The notes beneath the pieces were generated by a model, which made no database searches, was not told where the DNA came from, and saw nothing but the letters and a program-made list of their open reading frames with translations. From contig JAIXMO010000011.1 of NCBI GenBank assembly GCA_025677825.1, forward strand, positions 221,001 through 285,000: a stretch of DNA of 64,000 nt. Direction: 5' to 3'. A program made the translations under genes and the position numbers. The stretch is from Helicostylum pulchrum (taxonomy: Eukaryota > Mucoromycota > Mucoromycetes > Mucorales > Mucoraceae). Numbering within the stretch: the stretch's first letter is position 1; every line of letters starts with the position of its first letter. This document shows positions 1-11,976 of the stretch, piece after piece.

Positions 1-991
1 ATGAAGTTTACATCTTCTTGCTTAAAAAAAAAATCCCAAAAGGTTAAAGAACGGTTACTTTCTGATTTGCACTAGTACGATTGTTTATTTCTCACGTAAA
101 TATTCAAACATATTTCCAATTATTAATCAGGTAGCACCGAAAAATATTTAAGACATTTTTTTTTACAAGAGTTCGGAAGAACAATATATTGCTATAAAAG
201 TATTTCTGAAACAAGTTAAAAAGCGCTTATTTTTTCAGATTATGCTTGATTAAAAAAAGTAGCCCATTAAAAAACAAGAGGCGATATCTTTTTACAAATG
301 CACCAGTCATTTATCATACATCTAAAATTAAACAGCGGTGGATCAACTGGCAAAACTCGTAGCACCTTAATGTATAATCCCGCTTTTGCGGGGGAAAAAA
401 GTGTGATTATAGAGAGACTATTGAAGAGGAACGCATTGATCAGGGAAAAAAAAAGGGAACCCAATGGAATACTAGTTTAATATAAATCCCAAGGTGCGTG
501 GCCTTTTTCTTTATAGATCAACATAAATGTTTATACGTACATGTTGTTGAGTTACATACAAAGAATGTGATATTCGTAAACCTATTAGTAAACAAATAGC
601 TTTTATGATATGTGGTCCGTATAAAGTATAAGACTACTCTTGACTGGTTTTGATGTAGAAATGGGTACAGAATGATTGATTTCAAGTACTATGCATTTGT
701 CATCCATATGGAAACACTATACGAGCGGGAAAAACCTACTGCTTCGAACCAGTCAAACGAACTTTTTAGCTATCCGCGGAAGACGAGAGTTTCCCTTAAA
801 CCAGCATCTTTTTTTTTAACATTTTTTCATACAAAAACTTGAGAAGTAACAGGATATACAATTATCCCAACAAATTCGATTACACGAAAAAAGATTGGCC
901 CGGACTACTGTACGTCATAATCAGTGCTTACATGAAAAAAAAAAGTATTCATCGTTTTTTTCGTATTTAAAAAAAATTAAAAATTAAAAAA
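1..991. other. Intergenic DNA, no gene seen
   Basis: No convincing gene was found. A 60-codon open frame at 298-480 has no recognisable motif and overlaps an equally long frame on the other strand. The last part is the upstream region of the sugar transporter that starts at 992. Confidence 0.5.
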
Positions 992-3107
992 ATGGTTCGA
1001 GCAGACCGACACATACCAGATGTATTTGACCAACCTCATTTATTCGATCCTCCCAGCAATTGTGAAGATGACGACGCAGAGCCCATGTTGGCATCCACTA
1101 CAGTTTACAAAACCTATATTCGAGGCTCTAACAATACCCTAAAAATTATATATCTGACGCTATGTCTAGCCGGGTAAGTGCATACATATACAATGAAAGA
1201 TAATTTAAATAACAAAAACATTTATGTACGTGTCCTATCAGACTTCAATTTACTTGTAAGGAAAAAAAAAAGATATAGAGAGAAAAACTCGTTAAATACA
1301 TACTCACATACTGTATTTTGTAGGGACGGTAGAGATGGCTTATGGTACACCGTACTTACTTTCTCTCGGGTTAACAAAATCATACATGTCACTTGTATGG
1401 ATTGCAGGTCCTTTATCAGGTAAATAAAAAAAGGGGGAGCGTAGATATGTATGTATGCAAATTATGTAATACAAATAAAACTATAGGTCTTATTATGCAA
1501 CCTGTTGTCGGGGTTCTATCAGATAGTTGTAAATCAAAATGGGGAAGACGAAGACCATTTTTAGTAGGAGGAAGTATTGTTATGGTACTTAGTCTACTGG
1601 CTATTGGATGGACCAGAGAGATAACATGGTTTTTTACAAGAGCTGAATCGGGAGATACATTTAAAACAGTTTCTTTAATCGTTGCTATTGCGTCTATATA
1701 TGTTCTGGACTTTAGTGTCAACTGTGGTAAGTACACTTTTATTTCATTTTATTTTATTCTGGAGTTACTAAGTAAAAAATAGTGCAAGCGTCTTGTAGAG
1801 CTTTGATTGTGGATTCTTTACCTACTTCACAACAAGAGGATGGAACGGCTTGGGCAGGAAGAATGGTTGGGTTAGGTAACGTCGCAGGATATTTTATGGG
1901 CTACGCAGATCTTGTCAAAGTGTTTCCTTTCTTTGGAAATACGCAATTAAAAGTGCTGTGTGTGTTTGCTACCATTGTACTCTTATTATGTGATTTTATT
2001 ACTTGTTACTCTGTCCGTGAAAAGCCATTCGAAGAAGACTATAATAGACCAAAATCGGGTAATTCTACTTTAAAACTGTTTTCAGATATCTTTCAAAATA
2101 TCTGGAATTTACCTAAACCGATTCAAGATATTTGTAACGTCCAATTTTTTGCATGGATTGGATGGTTCCCCTTTTTATTTTACTCTACTACTTGGGTCGC
2201 CGAAATATATACCAGGACACAACTCGACGAAACCAACCCTGTCCCCGATCAAGTAGGGCAAGCAACACGCGCCGGCTCGTTTGCATTTCTTGTCTACTCG
2301 CTTGTCTCTTTAGCCTCTTCGTTCATCATACCCTTACTCGTATCTCCTTCCGATACCAGAAACGAAACCAGCAATAACGCGTTTACTTTACGTTTTGGTA
2401 AAAAAGAGTACCACATCACATTTCTCAGTTATCTCAAGGTACCATTTTTAACCTTACCTCGCGCTTGGACCGTGAGTCATTTTATCTTCTGTATCTGTAT
2501 GCTGTCGACTATTCTTGTATCCGATGTGATAGCTGCAGCTGTTGTTATTGGCTTCTGCGGTATCAGTTGGGCTATCTCGATGTGGGCTCCATTTTCCCTT
2601 TTAGGCGAATATATTTCTCGCCAAGAGGCTATTTCGCAGAGAACCAGGGATCCGATCGGAACTGCCCCTCCGTTTGCGCATCACTCGCAAATGATGGCCT
2701 CCAGAGCCAGTCTTGGTATGGTAGGTATCGAGCCCGCGCTCTATCAACCTGTAGAAACCGAGGACGAAGAAGAAATTGAAATGTTACGAGTAAAAGAATC
2801 GCGACAAGCGAATGAGGGGGAAGCAAGTGGTAGTGACGCTATTACGCATGAAGAAGAAGAACAACAGCAACCACGAGAAAATGAAACTGAATCACCGGCT
2901 GCAGGTGTATTGCTCGGTATACACAACATGTATATTGTCTTGCCACAATTTTTAGTCACTTTCCTCAGTAGCTTTATATTTAGGTTACTGGAGGACGACG
3001 TCGAGTTAAACGAAACGCCCCCAGATGGTATTGGACTTATTTTAAGAATTGGTGCAGTGATGGCAGGTGCTGCAGGATTTATTAGTTTGAAAATTGGCAA
3101 AGATTGA
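992..3107 (+). CDS. Sucrose/alpha-glucoside H+ symporter (SUT-like, GPH/MFS family)
   Basis: Predicted plasma-membrane proton-coupled disaccharide importer of 618 aa. Proposed exons are 992-1173, 1242-1255, 1324-1419, 1487-1726 and 1783-3107. The second exon is only 14 nt, but its phases are the only ones that join the conserved first membrane region (LAGLQFTWTVEMAYGTPYLL). Family signatures are visible: VWIAGPLSGLIMQPVVGVLSD, then the basic SKWGRRRPF loop after the second membrane segment, then VQASCRALIVDSLP. An acidic cytosolic stretch (ETEDEEEIEM and following) lies before the last two membrane segments. This matches the SUT/Sut1-type family, in which fungal members carry sucrose or maltose. 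Substrate is inferred. The frame closes cleanly with no internal stop, so the gene looks functional. Confidence 0.85.
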
Positions 3108-3780
3108 TCCCCCCCAAAAAAAAATGTTTGTACAACATAAAAAGTGTAAATAAAGCACCCACGATTTTTTTTTTTTACTTCCATGGTAACAATAAACGGT
3201 AGTAACCTAAATTAGTAATGATGTACCTCTTAAATTACATTTGTTACCAAAGAAACGGATTTATCTAAAAACTTTGGCTAAGAAACTCTTGTCATCAGAG
3301 GAGCGATTCATGCGTTTGACAAGGGGGGGACCGGTTTTTTTCTCTCTCAAATACAATTGTAAATAAGCTGATGTAAATAAAAAGGCAACTCTTTATTTGG
3401 AATAATTATCATTTTTTTTTTTTTTTACAAAACGTAACCTTTTGCACACTACAATAACAAAACTATATATTACGGTATTTTAAAACGATAGTCATTGATC
3501 CTAAAAAAAAAAAAGGACTAGACAGCAAGACAGATTTCAGGAAGAAACACTTCAAAAATAAGCTGTCAATTCTAAGACTGCACCCTAATAACGATACTAT
3601 ATTACAAGCATGACTAAGGAATAACTATCCGTTTCTGACACATTAATACCTGTACCACCCATCATGTGATGGTAAAGAATTACCCCAAAGTTTGTTTTCT
3701 ATATATTTTTTATATTTTCCGTTTTCTCTTTTTCTTTTTTCTTTTATTATTTTTTCACGCCTTCTTTTAAGCCCTACACT
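3108..3780. other. Intergenic DNA
   Basis: Separates two genes on the same strand. It holds A/T homopolymer runs (around 3413-3426 and 3504-3515) and a T-rich stretch just before the next start codon at 3781. No gene or repeat is recognisable. Confidence 0.5.
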
Positions 3781-5752
3781 ATGGATAGTTTTGCTACAGG
3801 TAGTGGTATGCCACCAATACCAGCTTCTTATTACGAGAACTTCTTGGAGAGTTTAGCTCAACTTGTCTCGAAACTGTTGACTGACCAAGAAACCGAGAAA
3901 GTCATTTCGTCTATTCGTTCATTTCAAGAAAAGCTGAAACGTCTTAGCAGGTGAAAATACCCAGTAACCTTTTCTCTCTCTCTCCTATTATTAATACTTT
4001 TGTCATCTCTACTGTAGTCAAAACTTAAGTCGACTTAATATAGAGATCTCAGCATCCGAAAAGGCAAGACCCAACTTGTGCCGTCATGAAGGAAAGTCTT
4101 GCACGCAAAATTGTACAAGAGGTTTTATAAAGACGTTTACTGTTGCCTTTGCTGTAAAATATTTAATTGGTATTTTACCCACATTGTTAACTGGCAATAT
4201 TTTTAAACGGTAACTATTATATACATTTTATTTCAAAATTCATGCTCAATTTTTATTTTATTTTTCGCTTTTTAATTTAGACCTGGTATTTTGAAACAAA
4301 TGGCAGGCAGGTAATGTATCTCAAAAGAGTATATATACGAGAGCGTGTGATATTTATACGAGTTTTTTTTTATTTGTATTAGAGATACAGCTGGTTTTGC
4401 ATTATTCCTTAGTACATTCACTAGCAGTTATAAAGGAATCTTATGTGCCATGAGACATTTTAGAAAGACGAGCGATCCTAAATCCGATAAATTAAACGCG
4501 TTTGTAGCTGGTACCGTAGCTGGTTTATCACTTATTTTCGACCGCAACGCCAGTCGCCGACAATCTCTTATGCTATACTTGTTAACCCGAGCACTTCAAT
4601 TTAACGGTGCCTGGTTGATGAAACAATGGGCCAAGAAGCGAAGAGAAGAACACCCGGGAGAGCTCAAGTGGGATGACCACTTTGCCAAGTTCTTATCGAA
4701 ATATGCTGGTGTCGGTGTCATGATGATTGCCGGTGCTCAACTCATGTATTCCTTTATTATGTCTTCAGATACTGTATCTAGATCTTATTATGCGTTCTTA
4801 TTGACTCAAGCAAACTTTAAAAATAATTATGGTCGCATGGCCTCCAATGTTGCAGATACTTTGGGTACAGCGACTACACATTTGGTACAAGATAAATCGC
4901 CAATCAAGATCCCTGCTGGAGTATCTAGTCGTGATTTCATTGCTCAACATATTAGCCCTAATATTGCTAGCGCTATTCCTCCTAGAATGAGACATGAACA
5001 TATTTTGTGTGCGCTTCAACATCCATTAAATGATAGCTGCTCAGGTGATAAAGTCACATTATTTAAAAATCAATTCATAAGATCTCTCAAGATGTATGTA
5101 CCTCTCAATGTAGTAAGTATTTGTAACATCTTGATTTATACTATTTAATTTACTAAACTTGTATACTAGATTATGTTGGTTGTACTTCGATCGAAGCAAT
5201 TGGCAAAAAAGTAAAGTATTTTATAGATCAATTCACTTTATGATATTCTCTAACCAACTTTTTTTTTTCGTTAAGACCTAAAACAGTCCTGCAAAAATTC
5301 GCAATTTCGTGTTTAAGATCCGCTTTTTTCTTGACTATGTACGTGACAATGGGTATTGCTTCCATTTGTTGGATGCGTAGATTGACTGGTGTAGAGTCTC
5401 CCTACTTTTATGCTGTCGCTGGTGCGGTAGGAGGTAGCATGGTGATAATTGAAGCTCCTAGCCGTCAATTAGGTAAAGCTTTTTTTTTTTGTTCAGATTT
5501 TTTTTTCTTCTTGTTCTCATGTGACTCACTATAATAATTAAAAAAGAACTTGCCTTGTACTGTCTTCCAAGAGCATTTGAAGCCTTATGGAATACCGGTG
5601 TTAAGAATGGAACACTCAAGAATATACCTCATGGCGATGTCTTGTTATTTATGGCCTCTATGGGTTCATTAATGACCTTGTACCAAAATGAAAAAGATAC
5701 AATTAATTCTCACTACTTGTCTGTCATGACACGTTTCTTTGGTGAAAACTAA
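3781..5752 (+). CDS. TMEM135-like multi-pass membrane protein
   Basis: Predicted 521-aa homologue of TMEM135, a protein linked in animals to mitochondrial dynamics, peroxisomes and lipid handling. Proposed exons: 3781-3950, 4018-4209, 4281-4310, 4383-5112, 5170-5210, 5276-5472 and 5547-5752, all GT-AG and all in phase. The N-terminal half contains a cysteine-rich piece (CRHEGKSCTQNC) before the first hydrophobic segments, typical of this family. Later come RDTAGFALFLSTF, SSYKG and hydrophobic helices such as YAVAGAVGGSMVI. The C-terminus carries the YCLPRAFEALWN element. Two exons are very small (30 and 41 nt). Molecular function is unknown, and subcellular location is inferred from animal homologues only. 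Confidence 0.8.
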
Positions 5753-5911
5753 AAATAAAATTTATACAAGGCAAAAAAGGGGTTGGCCAATAAAAAAATT
5801 TATTTATTTAAAAAAAAAAAAAAAAAAAGAAGAAAATATTTTCTTTTCCCTCTTTTTTTTTCCCTTTTTTTTCTCTCTGTATAACTCTTTTTTTTTTGTT
5901 AATATTAAAAT

Positions 5912-6296
5912 ATGGTTGCTGCAAAGAAGGACTTGAAAGAGGTTGAAGTTGAAAGCGTACCCTCTACTCGTAGAAGAACAAGAGAGTCTGTTAAGGAACC
6001 CGTTGAACAACCAAAAGAGGTCAAGCAAACTAATAAAAAGGAAGTCAAACAAACTGTTGTGGATGATTTAGATGTTTCTGAAGCTACAAAGGAGACAGAA
6101 GAACAAGTAGGTATCATGTAATTTTAGGGCCCTTTTTTTTTCTCTTAATTTTACTGACATTTTATATCAGCCTGTAAAGAGAAAGCGTGGTAGACCTTCA
6201 AACAAATCTGCCGGTAAACCTAGCAAAATACAAAAGGTGGTAGATCCATCAGCTCCTAAACGTGGAAGAGGTAGACCAAAGAAGGTTGTTGCTTAA
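5912..6296 (+). CDS. Small AT-hook DNA-binding protein
   Basis: A 106-aa, strongly charged protein in two exons (5912-6106 and 6171-6296). The C-terminal exon carries two AT-hook cores, KRKRGRPSNKS and KRGRGRPKK, that bind the minor groove of AT-rich DNA. The N-terminal two thirds are a low-complexity Lys/Glu tail with no other domain. The layout resembles HMGA/HMG-I type chromatin proteins, though similarity outside the hooks cannot be judged. The ATG follows a pyrimidine-rich leader and is the first in frame. The next gene (SEH1) converges on it about 265 bp downstream. Its role as a chromatin architectural factor is inferred. Confidence 0.75.
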
Positions 6297-6561
6297 AACG
6301 TTTTTTTTTAAAAAAAAAAAGAAAGAGAGAAAAAAAAATTTCTTCTCTTTTTTTACATATATTCATTTTTTTTTAAAAAAAAATATATATCCTTATCTTC
6401 TTTTTACGTGCAAATAAATCAAGCAAAAACCTCATTCTATCTCTTTTTCACACTATATTAATAAATATATATTTGTATAAAGTACCTTTTTTTTTCATCT
6501 TGTGTAAAAAAAAAAAAATCTTTTTCACACACACATTCTTATTTATTTATTCATATAATTC

Positions 6562-8176
6562 TTAAGAAGGTAATTGAGAGTTTGCAATGATTGAAGCCAT
6601 CTGTCTCCATTTACCATCATATCCAGCCGTCCACAAGCGTAATTTTCCATCATCACCAGAGGAAGACAAAATTGTGCCAGTAATATTCCACTCTACACGC
6701 CAAACCTCTGCTTTATGATCGTCAAAAGAAGCGATTAATTCAATATGTAAAGATTTACTATGCGTGCTTAATTGTGTGGGTGTACCCGCAGGCGATACCG
6801 GAATTCGATTACTACGTTGCTGCTGCTGCTGCTGCTGTGCCTGTTCCGTTAATTTAAAAATTCTTACTGTATTATCTTTACTGGCAGTTGCAATTAACTG
6901 ATACGATCTTGCCATACTTGGTGCCCAACTTATATCATGAACTTCTTGTGTGTGACCCGGTAAAAACTCGGACGGAATCCATCGATTATGACCATCGTGT
7001 TTAAAAATCTAATAAAATAAAATAAATAAATAAAAATTCATTTGTTTATTTATTTTTTTACTGCCTTACTCGTGCTCCAATTTCTTTTCCAAGGCCTACT
7101 ACCATCATTGCTGTAGAGGTGCGGTTAGGACACCAATCGATACAATAGCCACTATCTGCATCAATAGGTCGATGGATATTATTTACAACGGCTGTTTGAC
7201 CACCTACAATACCTGTAGATGACCCGGGAGACACACCTTGTACGAATCCTGCAGTGGCTGTGCTCGTCATTGTAGGAATATCTGATACACCTGGTGTAGA
7301 TATACCATGACTTCCAATTGAACTACCACTCGAACTTGTACTATTAGTATGTGTAGGTTGTTGAAATGGGTGTGGAGGTAACTGGTTTTGTTGTTGCAAT
7401 AACTGTTGTTGTTGATGTTGTTGCTGCTGCTGCAATAACTGTTGCTGTTGTTGCTGTTGTTGTTGTTGGTATTGGTTCGATTGACCTGTCATTTGATGCA
7501 ATTGCTGTTGATGTTGCTGCTGATGTTGTTGCTGAAAACCGTACTGAGATACTTGTTGCTGTTGCGCGGGTTGTTGTGCTTGCAGTTGATTGATACTCTT
7601 TAAATCGTTATAAGAGATACTAGATATTTCAAATTCTTCCATCTGTGACCATTGGGCCAAATTAGTAGGTTCTAAAGCTTCATAAATACGTACAATACCA
7701 TCGGAAGAACACGTGGCTAATCTTAATGTATTTTGAGAGGGAGCAAATGCAATATCTAATACGGCTCCTCTTGATTCAACTAGACGAAATCGTTCTGCCC
7801 ATCTCTTTTGACTATTTCTAGGCTCTGGTTTATAATAACTTTTTAAAATGAGAGATTTTTTTTTTGATGTGTTTTTTTTTTTTTTTTTACCAACTGTTTG
7901 TTCTTCCCAAATTTTAACTTGTCTATCAAACGAACAACTTGCAATAACTTGTCCGTATTCTGGTCGTGCCCAAATAGCTTTTAAAATAGAAGAATCATGT
8001 GCTTTCCAAACGTCATTGAGTTCCCAAACTGAAGCATCAGGTCGTTCTACAAAATCCCAAACTTTTAAACGCTGATCGGATGAGCAAGTAACAAGTCGTT
8101 TTCCATAAAAATCATAAGCGACATCATGAATTAAATCTTCATGACCTGTATCGAACTTTGTTAAACTACTCGTCAT
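6562..8176 (-). CDS. SEH1: Nucleoporin SEH1 (WD40, Y-complex / SEA complex subunit)
   Basis: Beta-propeller protein shared by the nuclear-pore Y-complex and the SEA/GATOR complex that controls TORC1. Proposed exons on the minus strand: 8176-7891, 7824-7070 and 7008-6562, giving about 495 aa. Diagnostic stretches are TGHEDLIHDVAYDFYGKRLV, the WEEQ/EPRNSQKRWAERFRLV junction, GYCIDWCPNR, and IFKHDGHNRWIPSEFLPGHT. The 66-nt intron 7890-7825 is inferred from the WEEQ-EPRNS junction of the family. It is a multiple of three and free of stops, so retention would add a lysine-rich insert. The protein is about 130 residues longer than animal SEH1 because of a Gln-rich insert (roughly residues 172-312) between two propeller blades. 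A shorter Gln run lies near 6820-6840. Divergent from the gene at 8437. Confidence 0.9.
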
Positions 8177-8436
8177 TTTAAAAAAGAGAAAAAAAGAAAA
8201 GAAAAAAAAGAACAAGTATGTGTACCAATAAATTATATACCACCTCTCTCTCTTTACGTGACTTTGATGTCAACTTCGTCCGTTTTACTGACCAATAAAG
8301 CCATCTTTTTTGGTGTATGTATTTACATATCAAGAATGTTTTAGTAACCTGTGTTTTAATATATACTAGCAGGACCCCGTTTTTCTTTTTTTTTCTCTTT
8401 CTTTTACTTACTTTTTTATTATTATTGTTGTTGTAA
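8177..8436. promoter_or_regulatory. Short divergent promoter region between SEH1 and a mitochondrial protein gene
   Basis: Only 260 bp separate the two start codons, so both promoters must share or overlap this space. It is rich in pyrimidine/purine tracts (runs of TTTTC/GAAAA), and no specific factor site is identified. Confidence 0.4.
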
Positions 8437-9231
8437 ATGAACAACTTGTTTAAAGTGCAGACTAGTTTACAAAGAATTATACCGAGTGTCTATACACACC
8501 GGTGTCTATTTCACTCTACAAGAGTAACGTTACAAGAAAGACCTCAAGAATATGAACTGCGAGTTGGTTATGGTACAAAAAAAATAAAGGCAATATTTTA
8601 ACTCATCAAAACAAAACAAAAAAAAAGCTGATAGATATAAAAAAAAACACATTATATAGCTATAGCATCATTACAAGACGATTTACCTCACTTCTTTCAA
8701 AATGGATTGGTAGAACACGCTATTTATTCACCAGATATAGTATTATCGGATCCACATTATACGAAGTTATCAATTCACGGCCGTACGCCCTACTTGGCCA
8801 TCACACAAATGTTAAAATGGAGTACAAACTCATACTATGATGATATATTGCTAGAGGTAACAAGAATGCGAGTACTCGGAGACGAACCGGATATAACAGA
8901 CGAATTGGACGATACGGATCTGATGTCATCTATTCAACAAACCGAAAACGATATAAAGCAAAAAGGTATTGTGAAACGATTAGAAGTGAAATGGAAAATG
9001 CAAGGTATAAAAAACCCTAGTTTCTTTCAATCCGAGCAAACTGTGCGACATATCGAAGGTGTGTTCATTTATAAATTTGATCATCTGGGCTATATTGGTG
9101 AGCATCGCATTCAGAGAATCGTTCCTCCTCCTAGTCGTAGAGTCTTGTTATTACATTCATTTGGTGTTAGATTGCGTACCATGTTCTGGGAAACCGGTAA
9201 ACGTTCACCTGTACTAAATCCTGGATTTTAA
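8437..9231 (+). CDS. C6orf136 / YPL107W-like mitochondrial protein (DUF2358-type)
   Basis: A 235-aa protein in two exons (8437-8572 and 8660-9231). The N-terminus (MNNLFKVQTSLQRIIPSVYT) is basic, hydroxylated and non-acidic, as expected of a mitochondrial presequence. The conserved domain starts with YELRVGYAIASLQDDLPHFF, followed by YSPDIVLSDP and later EGVFIYKFDHLGYIGEHRIQ, then a short LNPGF tail. These resemble the family containing human C6orf136 and yeast YPL107W, whose biochemical role is unknown. The donor chosen (GTACAA at 8573) keeps the conserved VG-x-AI spacing, while a donor 7 nt earlier would also be in phase but would shorten this motif. Family assignment is from recall of conserved motifs. 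Confidence 0.7.
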
Positions 9232-9420
9232 TATAAAGAAAAACTAATAAAATAAAAAAATTCCTAAACTCCGGGGCCATTTTAACCAAAAAAAACTAAA
9301 AAGGATGATTACTAATGATAGTTTTATTATTATTATAAGATGCTACAAGATGTTTAGGAAAAAGAAGGGAGTAGGTAAAAAAGAAGGAAGAATGATGCGT
9401 ATTAGGAAAAAAGTTTTTTT

Positions 9421-10365
9421 TTATGTGGCCTTCAATTTACGCTTCTCAAGAGCTTGACGCTTACGATGCTCACGATACTTCTTATCCGTACCGAAAATAT
9501 AATCCCACCAACGGAAACTAGACGCATAGTTTCCAATGAACATTTGATGATGATAGTCATGGTGATCCGCACCCGCCCAGAAGGGAATGAAGTGTCGCAA
9601 AGACCAAGGGAAATCATAACCCGAGTGACAATCAATAGCTTGACAGAGACGACACACGATCCAAAAGAGCATAGTGAAAAGATGAAGTTGCCACTCAGGA
9701 CCAGACTCTAAGAAATATTTTGTCACTGCGTGGTAAATAAGAGGTCCTCCAATCGTACCGAATCCAAGAATAGACGTCTCTAAAGGATGAGCGTATTCTG
9801 CTGCAATACCAAAAGGTGCAGAGTATTCGTGATGCACCTTGTGAATAGACTTGTAAAGTGGAGGCCAATGCATTAATCTATGTACTGCATAATGAAATCC
9901 GTCCTCGAAAATAAAGAAAATGGCAATTTGAGGCAAGATGTTTTTCCTAATTTTTTTTTTAAAAAAAAAACCGCATTACTATTCCCTATTCTCTCTTTTA
10001 GTCGCTCTTTTTAAAACTTACCATTCAGGAAAAGGTGCAGAAATGTTCATACCAATAGTCGAAGCCATAGGATGGAAAAAGAAAATGAGAGGTGCCTCAA
10101 AGAAGAAATGTTGAAAGATAACTTGTCTGGCACACTTCCAAACATCAGTTGAAGTATTGACTTTATTTTGTTGGATCTTGTACTGTTCGAAAAAGGGGAT
10201 ATAATCACAAGCCAAGAAAGGAAGGAAACGACCAAAGTAGACAACTTCATGCATGACAAATGCGAGTACACCTGTAACAAGTAAAGGATTACGATCACGG
10301 TAGAGATCCTCCCACTGAGTCTCTAACCAAGTATATTGGTATGACTCTGACATTGTAGAATTCAT
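9421..10365 (-). CDS. ERG25: C-4 methylsterol oxidase (sterol C4 demethylation)
   Basis: Membrane di-iron oxygenase of the endoplasmic reticulum that oxidises the C-4 methyl groups of sterol precursors in ergosterol synthesis. 289 aa in two exons (10365-10022 and 9946-9421). The three histidine clusters of the fatty-acid-hydroxylase superfamily are present: HRLMH, HKVHH and HHDYHH. The family signatures EDGFHYAVHRLMHWP and GNYASSFRWWDYIFGTD are also visible. The end lacks an obvious KKXX signal (KRKLKAT), so ER retention is inferred from the family. Length is close to yeast ERG25 (about 309 aa). Hydrophobic helices fill the N-terminal exon. Confidence 0.93.
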
Positions 10366-10645
10366 ATCTGAGAAACAGAAAAAAAGAAGAAAGAAAAAAA
10401 AGAAAAAAAGAATAAATTCTCTTTTTAAACTTCCAGTTTTCGGTATGCCACACCGATGTCAATGGGGTGATTATTTTTTTTCGGAAGTTCAATTTGTTTC
10501 GTACTCTTTTTTTTGCGCTTGGCGTATCCGTGTCTTTTTTTTTTATTGACACGTATTAGTGTGTTTGTCTGTCATGTAATCCGAAAAGAATGCAGGAGAG
10601 AAGAGAATATATATATTTATTTATCTATCAGGGAATAAAAATTAT

Positions 10646-11976
10646 CTAAACGAAAAAGGAAGAACAAAATTCTTTGTTAATAGGATCATGCCAAAATGAC
10701 ATGGCTAACAGAACACCTGTATAGTGAGAAAGTAGTGCGATCACAACACACACATGGAAAATTTGATGAGAGGCACCCTATAATAAAAAAAAAATATGAG
10801 CAATTTAGAAATCCATGTTTGGATCGCCGCCTTCTGTGTGTTACTTACAAAATAATTAAACATGCCTGGTCTGAGTCTTTCTGGGAAACGCATGCCGTAA
10901 ATTAATGCGCCACCAATATAAGAACAAGCCATTAATGCCATGTGCGATAAAGCAATTGTCTTTTGAGCGTTATCAAGCTAAAATAAGGTTTTTTAGTTTT
11001 TTTTTTCTTTCTTTTTTTTTCTGTAGTGTGTGTCTACTTACACCGTAAATCCAAATACCATGAGCAGTAGGAACAACACCAAATAATCCAAGGGCAATAA
11101 ATAAAGCAACGCGAATCCATCTATACGCAGGTGTACGGAAATGTTTCATTAACGTAACCGCAGCCTACCATAAATAAAAAAGACTAATTAAAAAAACATA
11201 ACTTTTTTTTTTACTGAATTTGTCGTAACTTACGGTAGCTGATCCCATAACAACAATGATTACCATATAAAGAACTACAAATAAATCCGAAAATTAATTC
11301 ACTGTCAAATTTTTTTAAAAAAAAGTAACGGCTTTTACCTTGAAATACATGATGACAATGGAATCCGTAATAAATTACAGGGAAAAATGAACCACTTCAA
11401 TAAAAGAGGTAAGTATAAAATTGATATGTTTATCTAATCAATCGTACTTACACAATCAAACATGTAATACCAGCATAATCGCAACGATTCCAATTAGCAC
11501 AAACTACTTCAGAATGACAAGCGAAGCAATGAAAGGAAGCACTGAACCCCAAACACATTAACGCACCAGCAATAAACAAAAAAAAGTAAACATAATCAAA
11601 TATAGTTAAAGACGAATCGAACGGTTGACTCCATAAAAAATGAATACCGAAACCAACAAACATAATATATGCTAATAAATGAGTCCAGATATTTACTAAA
11701 CCAAAAAATTGATGTCAGTTCCCCTAAAAAAAACATTGTTTGATTTATTTATTTTTTACCACTCTCGTTATGAAGATATCCTAAACTTTTAACGCACTCC
11801 CAATAACTATTTGTTTGACGTCTATAGCCGTCCGTAATATACACATTATCGTGCATCCATGCCGGCGTTTCGTTCCAGCTAAACACCAATTTATTAGACT
11901 GCTTCTTTAACAGTGTATCTGTATCTTGAGGGCTATCGTCTGACACTCTATTCATATTGCGTTGTTGAATAGCCAT
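10646..11976 (-). CDS. PAQR / adiponectin-receptor-like seven-helix membrane protein (Izh-type)
   Basis: Predicted 313-aa integral membrane protein of the progestin/adipoQ-receptor superfamily. Yeast Izh members act in sterol, lipid and zinc homeostasis. Seven exons fit in phase: 11976-11760, 11695-11452, 11394-11339, 11274-11234, 11164-11042, 10977-10849 and 10777-10646. The N-terminus carries the classical TGYRRQTNSYWECVKSL / YLHNESVNIWTH signature. Putative metal ligands are the SFHCFACHS motif after the second helix and the C-terminal GASHQIFHVCVV motif. Hydrophobic segments are well spaced for seven helices. Six short introns and a 41-nt exon make this one of the most fragmented genes here. 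Substrate is not deducible; ceramidase activity reported for some family members is not shown by the sequence. Confidence 0.88.

Noticed and set aside
298..480. 60-codon frame in the first kilobase
   Set aside because: No motif, no splice context, and a similar-length frame exists on the opposite strand of the same DNA.
7366..7593. Plus-strand frame rich in Val/Ala
   Set aside because: It is the antisense of the CAA/CAG repeats of SEH1 and has no independent support.
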